Positions 28,710-37,026 of a DNA stretch of 64,000 bases are shown here, in pieces. Location: contig NZ_CVQP01000001.1 of the NCBI RefSeq assembly GCF_001040705.1, positions 674,324-738,323 on the forward strand, in the 5' to 3' direction. The DNA comes from Rhodococcus sp. RD6.2 (GTDB lineage Bacteria > Actinomycetota > Actinomycetes > Mycobacteriales > Mycobacteriaceae). The translations under genes and the position numbers were made by a program. Every line of letters starts with the position of its first letter. Position 1 is the first letter of the stretch. The notes under the pieces were generated by a model. That model was given only the letters and a program-made list of their open reading frames with translations, did not search any database and was not told where the DNA came from.

Positions 28710-29810
28710 GTGCGGACCACACTCGACGTCCGTGAGTTGGGTCGAGCGACCCTCGCGCGGCAGTACCTGCTCGAACCGACGGACACGCCGGTCGAGAAGG
28801 TGGTGCGGCACCTGTACGGCCTGCAGGCACAGTCGCCGACCGCGCCGTACTTCGCGTTGTGGGCGCGGGTGGCGGGTTTCCGCCCCGAGCAGCTGTCGGG
28901 GTTGATCGAGGACCGCGCGGTCGTGCGCATGGTGTCGATGCGCGGGACGGTGCACGCGCTGACGGCAGCGGATGCACTGGAACTGCGGCCCTGGACGCAG
29001 CCGATCATGGACCGCGACCTCAGGACGAACACGCAGCACTCCAAGGCCCTGGCCGGTTTCGACCGCGAGGCACTGGAGTCCTGGTCGCGGGCACTGCTGG
29101 AGGAGACCCCGTCGACGCTGGCGGCCCTGCGGCCGCAACTCGCGCAGCGGTGGCCGGACCGCGACCCGGCGGCGCTTGCCCACGCCGTGCGGGATGTGCT
29201 CCCGCTGGTGCAGGTTCCGCCGCGCGGACTGTGGGGTCGGTCGGGGCAGCCGGCCTGCACGACGTTGGAGCATTGGACGGGATCTGTTCTCGCCGAACCG
29301 GATCCGGAGCGGATCGTGCTCCGCTACCTCGCGTCGTACGGTCCGGCATCGGTGGCCGATGCGCAGGCGTGGTCGGGTCTGACGCGTCTCGGTGAGGTTT
29401 TCGACAGGTTACGTGCCCGGCTGCGGATGTTCGGCGGCCCGGACGGTGCCGAACTGTTCGACCTGCCCGACGCGCCGCGTCCGGGCGGGGACGTTCCCGC
29501 GCCGGTCCGGATTCTCGCACCGTTCGACAGTCTGCTGCTCTCGCACGCGAACCGTTCCCGGGTGTTCGACGACGCGTACCGTCGGGTTCTGTTCACCGTC
29601 AACGGCATCGTGAAACCGACGTTGCTCGTGGACGGCAGCGTCGCCGGCCACGTCACGCTGAGCGCGAACCGGAGCAGTGCGGCCGTCGACGTCACGCCCC
29701 TGCGGTCGTTGTCGGCGCGGGTGGTGGCGTCGGTCGAAGCAGAGGCGTTGCGTTTGCTCGCGTTCGCCCATCCGGGGCTCGATCACGAGGTGCGCGTGGG
29801 TTCGGTATGA
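28710..29810 (+). CDS. Winged-helix DNA-binding (HTH_42) family protein
   Basis: Product of 366 residues of the family annotated as winged-helix DNA-binding domain protein, whose better-known relatives (AlkZ/YcaQ) are DNA glycosylases for bulky or cross-linked lesions. Seen here: LGRATLARQYLLEP, the HLYGLQAQSPTAPYFALWAR block, VRMVSMRGTVHAL, and PFDSLLLSHANRSRVF near the C-terminus. The QxQ element of AlkZ enzymes appears as GLQAQ. A glycosylase role is an inference. The GTG at 28710 is preferred over 28698 because GGGGAG precedes it. Confidence 0.75.
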   Translation: MRTTLDVRELGRATLARQYLLEPTDTPVEKVVRHLYGLQAQSPTAPYFALWARVAGFRPEQLSGLIEDRAVVRMVSMRGTVHALTAADALELRPWTQPIMDRDLRTNTQHSKALAGFDREALESWSRALLEETPSTLAALRPQLAQRWPDRDPAALAHAVRDVLPLVQVPPRGLWGRSGQPACTTLEHWTGSVLAEPDPERIVLRYLASYGPASVADAQAWSGLTRLGEVFDRLRARLRMFGGPDGAELFDLPDAPRPGGDVPAPVRILAPFDSLLLSHANRSRVFDDAYRRVLFTVNGIVKPTLLVDGSVAGHVTLSANRSSAAVDVTPLRSLSARVVASVEAEALRLLAFAHPGLDHEVRVGSV

Positions 29811-29892
29811 CCTCACGTGCCGGCCGCCTCGCTGTGAGATGCGGGTCACACCGCCCGTGAGCGGGCAAAACGGTCACCGGGTGTTAGATGGG

Positions 29893-30483
29893 ATGGTGAT
29901 CGACAACGTCCTGACCTCAGTGCGCGCTCACCTGGTCGAGAGCTTCGGTGGACCCGAGCCGTCCGCGGCCTCGGTGACGTTCCTCGGCCTCGAACCGCTC
30001 GAGGTGCTCCGGTTCCCCGCCGATTCCGAGGACGTCGTCCGCTATGCCACCCTCGGCTGCTCCCGGCACCCGATGGCCGATCCCAGTGACCTGGTCGCCG
30101 ATCCGGTACGCGGCCCGAGGGCCGAGTTGGTCCTGACCCTGCGCGGCGGACTCGACGTGGCGTCGGGTGTGCACCGGTCCCTCGCCATACTCGCCGCGGC
30201 GCCTGCGGTGGAGGGTGTCGTCCTCGCCGTCGACGGGCTCCTCGACCTCGGCGAGCCGCTGTGGAAGGGCGCCCCCTTCACCGCAATTTTGTTGGGGGAC
30301 AGTGGTGTCGAACCGCTTTCCCTGCCGGAGCCTGCGGACCCGGTGCAGTTCCTGGACGCGGTGCCGATCACGGGAACCGAGGCGGCATGGGTTCGGTTGC
30401 GCGGTGCGGCGGCGCTCCGCGACGCATGGGCAGAAGCGGGGATCGACGTCCGCGATCCGCGACGTGGCCAGGCGTCCCTATAG
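29893..30483 (+). CDS. Suppressor-of-fused-like domain protein
   Basis: Small cytosolic protein of 196 residues resembling bacterial members of the suppressor-of-fused domain family: HLVESFGGPEPSAASVTF, YATLGCSRHPMADPS, RAELVLTLRG, and VQFLDAVPITGTEAAW. Bacterial members are often immunity- or toxin-associated or of unknown role; here it stands alone. Start ATG 29893 or GTG 29896. Its last six bases overlap the end of corA on the opposite strand. Confidence 0.7.
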   Translation: MVIDNVLTSVRAHLVESFGGPEPSAASVTFLGLEPLEVLRFPADSEDVVRYATLGCSRHPMADPSDLVADPVRGPRAELVLTLRGGLDVASGVHRSLAILAAAPAVEGVVLAVDGLLDLGEPLWKGAPFTAILLGDSGVEPLSLPEPADPVQFLDAVPITGTEAAWVRLRGAAALRDAWAEAGIDVRDPRRGQASL

Positions 30484-31596
30484 CCAGTTGTTGCGCCGAA
30501 AGGTGACGAACAGTCCGATGCACGACGCGGCGATGATCGTCAGGATCGCGGGATAGCCCAGCGTCCACCCCAACTCCGGCATGTGCTCGAAGTTCATGCC
30601 GTAGATACCCGCGAGCATCGTCGGGACCGCCGCGATCGCAACCCATGCCGAGATCTTGCGCATGTCGGTGTTCTGCTGCACCGCGACCTTCGCGAGCGCC
30701 GCCTCCACCAGGGTGCTCAGAATCTCGTCGAACTCCGAAACCCGCTCGGCGACGATCGTGTGGTGGTCCTGCACGTCGCGCAGGTATCGCCGAACCTCCT
30801 TCGGCACACCGAGACTCGGTTCCTGACTCAGTCGCTGCAGTGGTGTGCCGAGCGGTGTGACCGACTTGCGCAACTCGACGATCTCCCGCTTGAGGAGGTA
30901 GATCGAATCGACGTCGATCTGGCGGACGCTGAACACGTCCTCCTCCAGGAGGTCGACGTCGTGTTCGACGAGATCGGTGACGGCCAGGTAGCTGTCGACG
31001 ACGTGGTCGGCGATCGCGTGCAGGACGGCGCTCGGGCCACGGGAGAGCCGGGACGGATCCGCGTCCATCGCGGCGCGCACCCCCGCTAGCCCGGAATGGT
31101 CGCCGTGCCGGACGGTGACGACGAAGTCGCGACCGAGGAAGATCATGATCTCCCCGGTTTCGACGATCTCCCGGGCCGTGGAGATGGAGTCGTGCTCGAC
31201 GTAGTTCACGGTGCGCAACACCAGGAACAGCACATCGTCGTACACCTCGAGCTTGGGTCGCTGGTGGGCGTGCACCGCATCCTCGACCATCAGCTCGTGC
31301 AGTCCGAAAACCTCTGCGACGGAATTCATCTGGTGCACATCGGGAGCATGCAGGCCGACCCAGACGAAGCCGGCTCTGCGCTCACGCACCTCCGCGAGCG
31401 CGGCCGAGTGGGTGAACCGTCCGGGCAGGCGGTGTCCGTCGACGTAGACCCCGCAGTCCACGATGGCGCGGGCGGCGGGAACGCGGATGGCGGGCAGGGG
31501 AGGACGCGCTGCGCTGCGCGACGACCGGAGCGACGAGATCGGCGGCATGGACGGCACGGGCGGCACCTCCCGGTCGCGGGGATTGTTGCTGCTCAT
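30478..31596 (-). CDS. corA: CorA-family Mg2+/Co2+ transporter
   Basis: Pentameric inner-membrane divalent-cation channel, 372 residues. The large N-terminal cytosolic domain is followed by a long stalk helix and two C-terminal transmembrane helices. The selectivity motif GMN is present in IYGMNFEHMPELGW between them, and the C-terminus ends with basic residues (FRRNNWL). The start ATG at 31596 gives a basic, Ser/Pro-rich N-terminal tail of about 45 residues; a shorter start cannot be excluded. It corresponds in position to Rv1239c and is divergent from the PHP gene. Confidence 0.92.
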   Translation of the reverse strand: MSSNNPRDREVPPVPSMPPISSLRSSRSAARPPLPAIRVPAARAIVDCGVYVDGHRLPGRFTHSAALAEVRERRAGFVWVGLHAPDVHQMNSVAEVFGLHELMVEDAVHAHQRPKLEVYDDVLFLVLRTVNYVEHDSISTAREIVETGEIMIFLGRDFVVTVRHGDHSGLAGVRAAMDADPSRLSRGPSAVLHAIADHVVDSYLAVTDLVEHDVDLLEEDVFSVRQIDVDSIYLLKREIVELRKSVTPLGTPLQRLSQEPSLGVPKEVRRYLRDVQDHHTIVAERVSEFDEILSTLVEAALAKVAVQQNTDMRKISAWVAIAAVPTMLAGIYGMNFEHMPELGWTLGYPAILTIIAASCIGLFVTFRRNNWL

Positions 31597-31663
31597 CCTA
31601 TGTCGCGCAGTGTCGCGGTGCGGCGCCGGGCGGCCGGGCCGACCGGCCTGGAACAATGGCGGG

Positions 31664-32518
31664 GTGCGTATCGACCTCCACACCCATTCGACCGCTTCGG
31701 ACGGCACGGACAGCCCCGCCGAGGTGGTTCGCGGTGCCGCGGAGGCAGGGTTGGCCGTGGTCGCGCTGACGGATCACGACACCACCGCCGGATGGGCCGA
31801 GGCGGCTGCGGCCCTCCCGTCGGGAGTCGCCCTGGTTCGGGGCATGGAGATGTCCTGCACGGGACGCGGCGAGGACGGCAGGCCGGTCGCCGTGCACCTG
31901 CTGGCATACCTGTTCGACCCCACGAACGACGCGTTCGCCCGGGAACGTGAGCGGCTCCGCGCCGAGCGGACCTCGCGGCTGCGCGCGATGGCCGAGAAGA
32001 TGGCGGCGGACGGACTGCCGATCGACCCGGCCGCGGTGATGGCCGCCGCGGGCCCGGCGGTGGGGCGCCCGCACCTGGCCCGTGCGCTGGTCGACGCGGG
32101 TGTCGTCGGGTCCGTCGACGAGGCGTTCGCCGACCTGCTGCGGACCGGTGGCCGGTATTACGTGCACAAGGACGACACCCCGCTGCGGGACGCGGTCCGG
32201 ATGGTCGCGCAGGCAGGCGGCGTCAGCGTCCTTGCCCACCCGCGGGCGTCGTCACGCGGCAGGCTGATGGACATGGACCAGATCGGCGAACTCGTCGCCG
32301 ACGGGCTCGGCGGGGTGGAGATCGCGCACCACGACCACGGTGCCGCGGACCAGCGGATTCTGCGCGGCATCGCGGCCGACCTGGACCTGATCGTGACCGG
32401 TTCCTCGGACTACCACGGCCGTAACAAGTCGGTGGTCCTCGGTGAGTTCGTCACCGACCCCGACCAGTACGACCGGATCGTGACGTCGGCGTCCGGGGTC
32501 GACGTGGTGACCGGATGA
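31664..32518 (+). CDS. PHP-domain phosphoesterase
   Basis: Trinuclear-metal phosphoesterase of the polymerase-and-histidinol-phosphatase fold, 284 residues. All four family motifs are visible: DLHTHSTASDGT, LTDHDTTAGW, a central VSVLAHPRA and the terminal TGSSDYHG. Stand-alone relatives such as YciV/RnaseAM hydrolyse 3'-phosphoadenosine phosphates or short RNAs; the precise substrate here is unknown. The GTG at 31664 begins directly at the conserved strand. It overlaps the next gene by 4 bp. Confidence 0.88.
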   Translation: MRIDLHTHSTASDGTDSPAEVVRGAAEAGLAVVALTDHDTTAGWAEAAAALPSGVALVRGMEMSCTGRGEDGRPVAVHLLAYLFDPTNDAFARERERLRAERTSRLRAMAEKMAADGLPIDPAAVMAAAGPAVGRPHLARALVDAGVVGSVDEAFADLLRTGGRYYVHKDDTPLRDAVRMVAQAGGVSVLAHPRASSRGRLMDMDQIGELVADGLGGVEIAHHDHGAADQRILRGIAADLDLIVTGSSDYHGRNKSVVLGEFVTDPDQYDRIVTSASGVDVVTG

Positions 32519-32904
32519 ACGGGTACCGGGTCGACGAGTACGACCCCGACCGCGAGCCGCCGACAGATGTCATTCGCACCCCCGGACGGCCTGCGCCGGG
32601 CCGGGCCGGGGGCGGGGCGCGTCGACGCAGTGGCCCGGCCCGCGCACTGCAGGGGCTCAGCGGCTCGGTCGCGGCGGGCGTCGTGGTGCTCGCACTGGTG
32701 GTCGTGGTGACGGCCTGGCTGGGCCCGCGTCGCGGGTTTCCGGGGCCGGGCACGGAGTCGGTGGTCGCGCACGTCGTCGCGGCGGCCACGGTCGTCGTGG
32801 CCCAGCGGTACGCCGACCATCGCCGGGGTGGCGTGGCCGTCATCGGGTCACTGCTGGTGTTCTTGGTCACAGGGGCCCTGCTGTGGACGCAGTGGTGGGG
32901 TTAG
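32515..32904 (+). CDS. Small membrane protein of unknown function
   Basis: Protein of 129 residues: an Arg/Pro-rich cytosolic N-terminus (residues 1-50) and three hydrophobic segments (SVAAGVVVLALVVVVTAWLG, VVAHVVAAATVVVAQRY, GVAVIGSLLVFLVTGALLW). The ATGA overlap with the PHP gene means it is co-translated. No family recognised. Confidence 0.72.
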   Translation: MNGYRVDEYDPDREPPTDVIRTPGRPAPGRAGGGARRRSGPARALQGLSGSVAAGVVVLALVVVVTAWLGPRRGFPGPGTESVVAHVVAAATVVVAQRYADHRRGGVAVIGSLLVFLVTGALLWTQWWG

Positions 32905-33238
32905 CTCACCGAATTCCGTGTTCACCAGTGAGATTTGCCAGCGGTGAGCAGTCGATGGCAGACTTGTTGCACCCCAGAGCCGGTGCCACCGCCCGGCGGG
33001 GGCGCGAAGTCGATTTCAACAAGCAGCAGATTTCAGTACCCGAGCCCACCCCGCTCGGCGTCATCGAACCTCACTGGCGCGTGCCCATCCAGTAGACCGA
33101 TCGGGCTCCGATCATGCACCCTCTGAGCGTTCACCAGAAAGTACGAAAACCTGCGGCTGCGTCGAAAAACACCCTTCGCCGCTGCTACTTCCCAGTAACC
33201 CGCCCCCGAGTGGTGGCGCCGTAAGTAGGAGTGTCATC
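32905..33238. other. Intergenic region upstream of malic enzyme
   Basis: A 334-bp stretch with no convincing gene. A 46-codon open frame from an ATG at about 32955 (MADLLHPRAG start, stop near 33095) has no good ribosome site and mixed third-position usage, so it is left uncalled. AGGAG at 33227-33231, 7 nt before the GTG at 33239, serves malic enzyme. No clear promoter box was found. Confidence 0.5.
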
Positions 33239-34435
33239 GTGTCTCTCGTGACTGAAGCAACCACCCCGGCCAAGGTTGAGCTGACCGACGAAGAGATCTT
33301 CTCCGGCCATGTCGGCGGCAAGCTCTCGGTCGAGACGACTGCCCCCCTCGACACCCAGCGCGCGCTGTCGATCGCGTACACCCCGGGCGTCGCCCAGGTG
33401 AGCCGCGCCATCGCCGCGGACGAGACGCTCGCCGACCGCTACACGTGGACCAACCGCCTCGTGGTGGTCGTGAGCGACGGCTCCGCCGTCCTCGGCCTCG
33501 GCGACATCGGTCCTCGCGCGTCGCTGCCGGTCATGGAGGGCAAGTCGGCCCTGTTCAAGAACTTCGCGGGCCTGAACTCCATCCCCCTCGTCCTCGACAC
33601 CAAGGATCCCGACGAGATCGTCGAGACCCTGATCCGGTTGCGCCCGAGCTTCGGCGCCGTCAACCTCGAGGACATCTCCGCTCCGCGTTGCTTCGAGATC
33701 GAGAAGCGCGTCATCGAGGCACTCGACTGCCCCGTCATGCACGACGACCAGCACGGCACCGCGATCGTCGCGCTCGCCGCACTCAAGGGTGCGGCCAGGG
33801 TCCAGGGCCGTGACATCACGAAGCTGCGCGTCGTCATCTCCGGCGCAGGTGCAGCCGGTGTGGCCTGCGCGAACATCCTGCTCCTCGCCGGGATCGCCGA
33901 CATCACGGTGCTGGACTCGAAGGGCATCGTCTCGAGCGGTCGCGACGACCTGAACGAGATCAAGGCGGACCTCGCGGCTCGCACCAACCCGGCAGGCCGC
34001 ACCGGTGGCATCGTCGAGGCCCTCGACGGCGCCGACGTGTTCCTCGGTGTCTCCGCGGGCACCGTGCCCGAGGAGATCATCGCGACGATGGCCGACGACG
34101 CCATCATCTTTGCGATGTCCAACCCGGACCCGGAGATCCACCCCGACATCGCGCGCAAGCACGCCGCGATCGTCGCGACCGGCCGCAGCGACTTCCCGAA
34201 CCAGATCAACAACGTGCTGGCCTTCCCCGGCGTGTTCAAGGGCGCCCTGGATGCAGGCGCTCGCCGGATCACCGAGGGCATGAAGCTCGCCGCCGCCGAG
34301 GCGATCCTGTCCGTTGTCGCGGACGAGCTCGCCGTCGACAAGATCGTCCCGAGCCCGCTCGACCCGCGGGTCGCTCCGGCGGTCGCCGAGGCCGTCGCGA
34401 AGGCGGCCCGCGACGAGGGTGTCGCCGCGCAGTAG
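33239..34435 (+). CDS. NAD(P)-dependent malic enzyme, short form
   Basis: Oxidative decarboxylation of malate to pyruvate, 398 residues. Seen are SIAYTPGVAQVSR with the catalytic tyrosine, VVSDGSAVLGLGDIG, the KSALFKNFAG lysine, FGAVNLEDISAPRCFEIE for metal binding, VMHDDQHGTA, the nucleotide-binding VISGAGAAGVACANILL and FAMSNPDPEI. It has no C-terminal phosphotransacetylase domain. The coenzyme cannot be assigned. It occupies the place where M. tuberculosis has malate dehydrogenase (Rv1240) after corA, as recalled. Confidence 0.93.
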   Translation: MSLVTEATTPAKVELTDEEIFSGHVGGKLSVETTAPLDTQRALSIAYTPGVAQVSRAIAADETLADRYTWTNRLVVVVSDGSAVLGLGDIGPRASLPVMEGKSALFKNFAGLNSIPLVLDTKDPDEIVETLIRLRPSFGAVNLEDISAPRCFEIEKRVIEALDCPVMHDDQHGTAIVALAALKGAARVQGRDITKLRVVISGAGAAGVACANILLLAGIADITVLDSKGIVSSGRDDLNEIKADLAARTNPAGRTGGIVEALDGADVFLGVSAGTVPEEIIATMADDAIIFAMSNPDPEIHPDIARKHAAIVATGRSDFPNQINNVLAFPGVFKGALDAGARRITEGMKLAAAEAILSVVADELAVDKIVPSPLDPRVAPAVAEAVAKAARDEGVAAQ

Positions 34436-34474
34436 CACTTCCAGGGTGCGCCCGGTTCCGGCGCAACCACACGA

Positions 34475-34521
34475 TGAGGGGAATCCTCGTCCGGCGTGAT
34501 CCGGGTCGAGGATTCCCCTCA
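34475..34521 (+). terminator. Predicted terminator after malic enzyme
   Basis: Perfect 15-bp inverted repeat TGAGGGGAATCCTCG / CGAGGATTCCCCTCA around a 17-nt loop, 39 bp after the stop codon. Confidence 0.85.
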
Positions 34522-34554
34522 CTCGTCGGTGCATGCGGCATCAGGATGGTTGTC

Positions 34555-35475
34555 ATGCGCGAGATCACCCTCGATCTGGACGCCGTCCGTCTCCGCGCCC
34601 TCACCTGGGGCCCCGAGACGGGGCGCCTGGTCGTCCTGCTCCACGGCTTCCCGGACACCGCGCACACCTGGCGGCACCTGGGCCCTGCGCTGGCCGACGC
34701 GGGCCGGCGGGTGGTGGCCCCCTTCACCCGCGGCTACGCACCCTCGGCGGTGCCTGCCGACCGCAGCGGACACATCGCCGCGCTGATGGACGACGCCGCG
34801 TCGATCCATGCGCATCTCGGTGGCGGAACCGATGCGGTGGTCGTCGGCCACGACTGGGGTGCGATCACCGCGAATGCGCTTGCCGCACACCCCGATTCGC
34901 CGTTCGTGGCATCGGTGGCGCTCGCGGTCCCGCCGTTCGAATCGCTGCGGAAGAGGGCCGCGCTGCCGATGCTTCCGCGGCAGGTGCGCAACAGCTGGTA
35001 CACGCTGTTCAACCAGATCCCGGTACTTCCCGAACGCTACGCGCAACCGTTGATTCGCCGGCTGTGGTCGGACTGGTCGCCGGGCTACGACGCATGCGCC
35101 GATCTGCCCGCGGTCATGGCGGCGATCGACGACGCCGCCCACCGCCGCGCGGTCATCGGCTACTACCGGTGCGTGGCGCGGCCGCTGCCTCGGGTTCCCG
35201 CGCGCTACCGGCGCTGGGCCGGTGCGGAGATGCGGCTCCCGGTGGTCCCGACCCTCTACCTGCACGGAGCCGACGACGGTTGCATCGATCCCCGATTCGC
35301 GGCGCTCGTCGGCGAATCGCTCCCGGCAGGCAGCCAGGTTCACCTCGTTCGCGGAGCGGGTCACTTCCTGCACCTGGAGCAGCCGGGGGCGGTCAACGAA
35401 CGCATACTGGCGTTTCTCGCAGAGCAGGCGCGGTGCGACGATGGTGGGCGAGCAGAGCGACGGGACCCGGGGTAG
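34555..35475 (+). CDS. Alpha/beta-hydrolase, epoxide-hydrolase-like
   Basis: Cytosolic hydrolase of 306 residues. The oxyanion-hole motif LLHGFPDTAHTWRHLG, the nucleophile elbow VVGHDWGAITA (aspartate nucleophile D within GHDWG, as in epoxide hydrolases and dehalogenases), GADDGCIDPRF for the acid, and GAGHFLHLEQP for the histidine are all present. A cap domain lies between. The substrate is unknown. Start uncertain: ATG 34555 has AGGA 8 nt upstream, ATG 34546 is nearly equal. It is separated from malic enzyme by a terminator, so it has its own promoter. Confidence 0.85.
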   Translation: MREITLDLDAVRLRALTWGPETGRLVVLLHGFPDTAHTWRHLGPALADAGRRVVAPFTRGYAPSAVPADRSGHIAALMDDAASIHAHLGGGTDAVVVGHDWGAITANALAAHPDSPFVASVALAVPPFESLRKRAALPMLPRQVRNSWYTLFNQIPVLPERYAQPLIRRLWSDWSPGYDACADLPAVMAAIDDAAHRRAVIGYYRCVARPLPRVPARYRRWAGAEMRLPVVPTLYLHGADDGCIDPRFAALVGESLPAGSQVHLVRGAGHFLHLEQPGAVNERILAFLAEQARCDDGGRAERRDPG

Positions 35476-35510
35476 GACCGCGCACGGTGACGAGAGGGGC
35501 GTGACGGACG

Positions 35511-36116
35511 GTGGAGATGCGGGCGTTGAGTGTGGTGGTGGGGGCGCTGGTCGTGGCGGCGGCCGTCGCCGGGTGCTCCGGCAGTGCGCTCACCGACGAC
35601 CCAGCGCCGGGTTCGATCACCGTCGGCTCCGGCGAGTCCGCCGAGAGCAGGGTCCTCGCCGAGATCTACGCCGGCGTGCTGCGGGGGACCGGTTCGCCGG
35701 TGCAGACCCGGCTCGGCCTCGGCGACGAGGAGACCCTAGCACTGCTGGACTCCGGGGAGGTGACGCTGGTGCCCGAGTACACCGGGTCGCTGCTCCTGCA
35801 GTTGAATCCGTCCGCTACCGTGACCGACCCCGACGACGTGTTCGACGAGCTGAACAGGTCTCTTCCCCAGGGGGTTTCGGTGTCGGACTACGGACTGGCG
35901 GAGGATCCCTCGGTGACCGGCGAGGTGGGGGACCGGGCGGCGGAGAACGTCGTACCACTGATGCGGACCGGTGCGCTGACGACGACGCAGATCAAGGCGC
36001 TCAATGTCGTTGCGGGAGAGCTGACGTCGACGGACCTCGCCGACATGGGTGACGAGGTCCGCGGCGGCGAGCGCAGCCCCGGCCAGGTGGCCGGTGACTG
36101 GCTCGCCGCGCGCTGA
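35511..36116 (+). CDS. Lipoprotein with abbreviated OpuAC (osmoprotectant-binding) domain
   Basis: Predicted lipoprotein of 201 residues with a lipobox VAGC at about residue 22. The mature part starts like glycine-betaine/choline binding proteins (ITVGSGESAESRVLAEIYAGVL, then LGLGDEETLALLDSGEVTLVPEYTG) and ends like the same family (VVPLMRTGALTTTQIKALN, then AGELTSTDLADMGDEV). About 90-100 residues that normally form lobe 2 between these segments are missing, and the frame is intact. No ABC transporter genes adjoin it. Start GTG 35511 or ATG 35517. Whether it still binds a ligand is unknown. Confidence 0.75.
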   Translation: MEMRALSVVVGALVVAAAVAGCSGSALTDDPAPGSITVGSGESAESRVLAEIYAGVLRGTGSPVQTRLGLGDEETLALLDSGEVTLVPEYTGSLLLQLNPSATVTDPDDVFDELNRSLPQGVSVSDYGLAEDPSVTGEVGDRAAENVVPLMRTGALTTTQIKALNVVAGELTSTDLADMGDEVRGGERSPGQVAGDWLAAR

Positions 36117-36120
36117 TCCG

Positions 36121-37023
36121 TCAGACGGGCTGGGACGCGAGCCGGGTCCGGAGGAAGTCGCCCATCTCGTGCACCGCCTCCGCGGCCTCTCGGACCAGGG
36201 ACGCCTGCAGATGCGCAACGTGCCACAGCGTCGGGTACTCGGTGAACTCGACGGCTGTTCCCGCCGCCCGCATCTTGGCGACGAGTTCGACGACCTGCGG
36301 GTACAGCACCTCGGTTGTGCCGACGTGGATGATCGTCGGCGGTAGTCCGGACAGGTCTCCGAGCAGTGGCGCGTACCCGGGGTCGGTGGCGTCACCGCCG
36401 CCGAGGTAGGCCTCCGCTGCCTTGTATGACCATCCCGTGTTGATGACGGTGTCGCGGTCGAACGGGGCATCGCGCGCACCGGGATCGACCCACGGCGCGA
36501 TCAGGCCGAGGGCCGCGGGCTTCACCGTGTACCGGTCCACGAGTCGCCTCGCGGTGGCGAGCGTGAGTCCGCCGCCTGCCGAATCCCCGGCGATCGCAAG
36601 GGTGTCCGGCGTGAAGCCGTGCTCGCCGAGCAGCTCGAGGTAGGCGGCGACCGCGTCCTCGAGACCGGCCGGGAACGGATTCTCGGGTGCGAGCCGGTAT
36701 TCGAGAACGAAGACCGCCGCACCCGATTCCTTCGCGAGGTGCGCGGCCCCCGACCGGTGCGTCGCGAGCGATCCGAGGGTGTACCCGCCGCCGTGCAGGT
36801 AGAGGATCGCGGAGCGACGTTCCGTCGCGCCGACCGTGATCCGCTCTGCGGGCCTACCCGCAAGGGTCAGCTTCCGGACCACCGTGTCCCGCGGCAGGGC
36901 CTGCAGCGCCGAACCGGCATCGATGACGCGTCGCGCCGCCGTAGCGGGGAGCGACGGGTGCAGTGCGAGCCGGTAGAACGGCGCGAGCGAGGCGGCCACC
37001 AGCGGCAACGGCAGATACACCAT
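36121..37023 (-). CDS. HSL-type alpha/beta-hydrolase (esterase/lipase)
   Basis: Carboxylester hydrolase of the hormone-sensitive-lipase family, 300 residues. The HGGGY oxyanion motif is at 77-81, the nucleophile elbow GDSAGGG at 146-152 with S148, and a C-terminal WHVAH supplies the histidine. It starts with a hydrophobic segment (MVYLPLPLVAASLAPFY) that may be membrane-associated. It follows the SDR gene by 3 bp, and the three genes BVMO-SDR-esterase form an operon: oxidation of a ketone to an ester followed by hydrolysis is a plausible joint pathway (inference). Confidence 0.88.
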   Translation of the reverse strand: MVYLPLPLVAASLAPFYRLALHPSLPATAARRVIDAGSALQALPRDTVVRKLTLAGRPAERITVGATERRSAILYLHGGGYTLGSLATHRSGAAHLAKESGAAVFVLEYRLAPENPFPAGLEDAVAAYLELLGEHGFTPDTLAIAGDSAGGGLTLATARRLVDRYTVKPAALGLIAPWVDPGARDAPFDRDTVINTGWSYKAAEAYLGGGDATDPGYAPLLGDLSGLPPTIIHVGTTEVLYPQVVELVAKMRAAGTAVEFTEYPTLWHVAHLQASLVREAAEAVHEMGDFLRTRLASQPV

Positions 37024-37026
37024 CGC

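Noticed and set aside
29853-29866. Terminator between the winged-helix gene and the suppressor-of-fused-like gene
   Set aside because: Only a 5-bp GCCCG/CGGGC stem with a 4-nt loop; too weak to call in such GC-rich sequence.
32955-33095. Small protein of 46 codons upstream of malic enzyme
   Set aside because: Weak ribosome site, no recognisable family and unremarkable codon use; kept only as a note in the intergenic entry.
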